Below are positions 4,640 to 6,107 of a stretch of 6,107 nucleotides of DNA, in pieces. Source of the stretch: Actinomycetes bacterium. GTDB lineage: Bacteria; Actinomycetota; Acidimicrobiia; Acidimicrobiales; RAAP-2. The stretch is from positions 1 to 6,107 of the forward strand of contig JAJYZN010000163.1 of assembly GCA_021799915.1 (NCBI GenBank), in the 5' to 3' direction. Each line of letters starts with the position of its first letter. Positions within the stretch are counted from its first letter, which is position 1. Position numbers and translations under genes: made by a program. The notes under the pieces were generated by a model. That model was not told the DNA's origin. It did not search any database and was given only the letters and a program-made list of their open reading frames with translations.

Positions 4640-5866
4640 CTATGCGGGGCGAGGCTCCCGAGGCAGGCCGAGCACTCGTTCGCCCACGATGTTCCTCTGG
4701 ATCTGGGCCGTGCCGCCCCAGATGGTCTCCGAACGAGAGAAGAAGAACGATGCCTGGATGTCGTCCACCGGATAGTCGGATCGGCCTCGGCGTGCTCCCG
4801 GCAGGACCTCGACACCGTCGGGATCACCCCGAAGGATCTGACCGTCCATGCCGAGGATGTCCATCGCCAGCTCCATGGTCTGCTGGTGGGTCTCGGACCA
4901 GAACATCTTGTTGCAGGCACCGAGGGCTACGGCATGGTGGGTGCCGTTGAGCGTGTCGGTGAGGGAGCGATAGCCGTTGATCTCCATGATCTTGATCGCC
5001 GACCACGCACGAGCCAGGCGCTGCCGGACGAGCGGGTCACGGTTCCGGCCTCGAGCCCTCGCTTCTTTCACGATGGCATCGAGCTCGCGGGCGAAGCGGC
5101 GGTGACCGGTGGTGGCCGACGTACCGCGTTCGAACCCCAGCGTGGTCATCGCCACCTTCCACCCGTTGTCGATCCCTCCGATGACATTGTCCTTCGGGGC
5201 GCGAGCGTTCGTGAAGAAGACCTCGTTGAAATCACCCGACCCGTCGACTTGCTCGATCGGGCGCACTTCGATCCCCTCCTGCTTCATCGGCACGAGGAGG
5301 TACGAGATGCCGGCATGTCTCGGAGCGTCGGGATTGGTCCGGGCGAGGAGGAAGATGTAATCGGCAAACTGCGCCTGCGTCGTCCACACCTTCTGCCCGT
5401 TGACGACCCATTCGTCGCCGTCCAGTTCGGCCCGGGTGCTGAGCGAGGCCAGGTCACTCCCTGCGTCGGGCTCCGAGAACCCTTGGCACCATGAGATCGT
5501 GCCGTCGAGGATCCCGGGGATGAACTGGCGTTTCTGTTCTTCGGTACCCCACTGGAGGATCGTCGGGCCGACGAGGGTGTCACCGAAGAAATCGGCTCGC
5601 AGGGGAGCTTGGGCACGAGCGAACTCTTCGTTCAGTACGACTTGCTGGAGCAGGGTCAGGCCCTTGCCGCCGTACTCCTCGGGCCAGCTGGCACAGATCC
5701 AGCCACCTCGGTGGAGCTTTTCGGTCCAGGCCCGGTTGAACTCACGGCGCTCGGCTTTGGACATGGTGAAACCCGGCGATCCCCAGCCGTCGGGGAGGTT
5801 CTCCTGCAGCCAGGAGCGGATCTCGGCGCGGAACTGCTCTGCTTCGGGCGGGTACGACAGGTCCAT
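4640..5866 (-). CDS. Acyl-CoA dehydrogenase family protein (FadE-like)
   Basis: A 408-residue flavoenzyme of normal family length, expected to oxidise an acyl-CoA to the 2,3-enoyl-CoA with FAD and pass electrons to ETF. The N-terminal helical domain (about 1-125) contains WPEEYGGKGL (61-70). The FAD-binding middle domain has QGFSEPDAGSDLASL (128-142) and GQKVWTTQAQFADYIFLLAR (157-176). The C-terminal helical domain ends in SETIWGGTAQIQRNIVGERVLGLPRE (379-404). The usual catalytic Glu of MCAD-type enzymes, in YEGT, is Gly here (WGGT, 383-386). Instead E246 in GFER aligns with the alternative base of isovaleryl- and long-chain-type enzymes. That suggests branched or bulky substrates, but no substrate can be named. 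ATG 5866 begins the family-like MDLSYPPEAEQFR; a GTG four codons upstream (5878) is less likely. It is convergent with the MFS gene, and 39 bp downstream of another minus-strand gene. Confidence 0.95.
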   Translation of the reverse strand: MDLSYPPEAEQFRAEIRSWLQENLPDGWGSPGFTMSKAERREFNRAWTEKLHRGGWICASWPEEYGGKGLTLLQQVVLNEEFARAQAPLRADFFGDTLVGPTILQWGTEEQKRQFIPGILDGTISWCQGFSEPDAGSDLASLSTRAELDGDEWVVNGQKVWTTQAQFADYIFLLARTNPDAPRHAGISYLLVPMKQEGIEVRPIEQVDGSGDFNEVFFTNARAPKDNVIGGIDNGWKVAMTTLGFERGTSATTGHRRFARELDAIVKEARARGRNRDPLVRQRLARAWSAIKIMEINGYRSLTDTLNGTHHAVALGACNKMFWSETHQQTMELAMDILGMDGQILRGDPDGVEVLPGARRGRSDYPVDDIQASFFFSRSETIWGGTAQIQRNIVGERVLGLPREPRPA

Positions 5867-5876
5867 ACAGGGCCGC

Positions 5877-5882
5877 ACACTA
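5877..5882 (-). promoter_or_regulatory. Possible -10 element (TAGTGT) for acyl-CoA dehydrogenase gene
   Basis: On the minus strand TAGTGT ends 10 nt before the ATG at 5866. No SD is present in between. A start about 7 nt after the hexamer would leave a 5' leader of roughly 3 nt. The fit is looser than at the three 7-nt cases, and the gene may instead be read through from the minus-strand gene ending at 5906. Confidence 0.3.
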
Positions 5883-5905
5883 CCGGTCCCGACCGCTGCT
5901 CACCG

Positions 5906-6107
5906 CTAGTGGTGCACGCCCAGCTCGATTGCCTTGACCAAGAGGAGCAGGACGGCCACCACCAGGTAGCCCCGGAGCACGTACATGCTGGCCAGCCGGC
6001 TGCGGGACCACGTGGGGCGGCGCAGCAGGCTGAGCGGTGGCATCCGCCAGTTCGCCCGCACCTCGGGGTCGACCGGGGGCTCCGGGGGACGACGTGCGCG
6101 GTTGCGC
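5906..6107 (-). CDS. Small single-TM membrane protein, C-terminal part (5' end outside window)
   Basis: Reading the minus strand from the right edge gives 66 residues to a TAG at 5906-5908. The visible part starts with a basic, proline-rich stretch (RNRARRPPEPPVDPEVR, 1-17). Then come NWRMPPLSLLRRPTWSRSRLAS (19-40) and one hydrophobic helix YLVVAVLLLLVKAI (47-60), with the short tail ELGVHH. Positive residues before the helix suggest the N-terminal part stays in the cytoplasm. I do not recognise a family. An internal ATG (residue 22) would give a 45-residue protein, but it has no SD or TANNNT before it, so the start probably lies beyond the window. It lies 39 bp upstream of the acyl-CoA dehydrogenase gene on the same strand and could be co-transcribed with it. 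Confidence 0.6.
   Translation of the reverse strand, partial: RNRARRPPEPPVDPEVRANWRMPPLSLLRRPTWSRSRLASMYVLRGYLVVAVLLLLVKAIELGVHH

Noticed and set aside
4607..5494. 295-codon plus-strand frame opposite the acyl-CoA dehydrogenase
   Set aside because: It is a typical GC-rich shadow frame of the strongly supported minus-strand enzyme; no recognisable motifs.

Overview
The window is GC-rich throughout, with strong G/C preference at third codon positions. Gene content and protein style (FadE-like acyl-CoA dehydrogenase ending in an IWGGTAQIQRNIVGERVLGLPRE-type segment, a secernin-type peptidase, a stand-alone Nfu protein, leaderless-looking gene starts) point to a high-GC actinobacterium, plausibly of the Acidimicrobiia type. 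The lineage is inference; no rRNA or other marker lies here. No mobile element, CRISPR array, tRNA or rRNA was seen.

Layout from left to right: (1) the C-terminal 354 residues of a secernin/C69-family peptidase (+, cut by the left edge). (2) A complete fumarylacetoacetate-hydrolase (FAH) family enzyme (+, 1120-2025) whose catalytic-residue spacing closely matches the acylpyruvase/oxaloacetate decarboxylase type. (3) A convergent single-domain VOC (glyoxalase-fold) protein (-, 2035-2484), only 9 bp from the FAH stop. (4) Divergent from it, an Nfu-type iron-sulfur carrier with a CxxC motif (+, 2645-3025). (5) A 43-codon small ORF (+, 3098-3229) that overlaps by ATGA the start of (6) an MFS exporter of the EntS/MFS_3 type (+, 3226-4545). 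(7) A short convergent gap filled with a degenerate 9-bp tandem repeat. (8) A complete acyl-CoA dehydrogenase (-, 4640-5866). (9) The C-terminus of a small single-TM protein (-, 5906 to beyond the right edge).

There is no single obvious pathway. FAH and VOC enzymes and acyl-CoA dehydrogenases are common in catabolism of aromatic, steroid or fatty acids, but the genes here are on alternating strands and look like separate transcription units.

The most notable signal is at the gene starts. Three different starts (1120 +, 2484 -, 3098 +) are each preceded by a TANNNT hexamer exactly 7 nt upstream, with no Shine-Dalgarno sequence: the geometry of leaderless transcription. One of these starts opens the unannotated-looking 43-codon ORF coupled to the transporter gene. 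That small ORF carries an in-frame 15-bp tandem repeat and an internal perfect AGGAGG. It could be a translated leader that controls the transporter, or a small protein in its own right.
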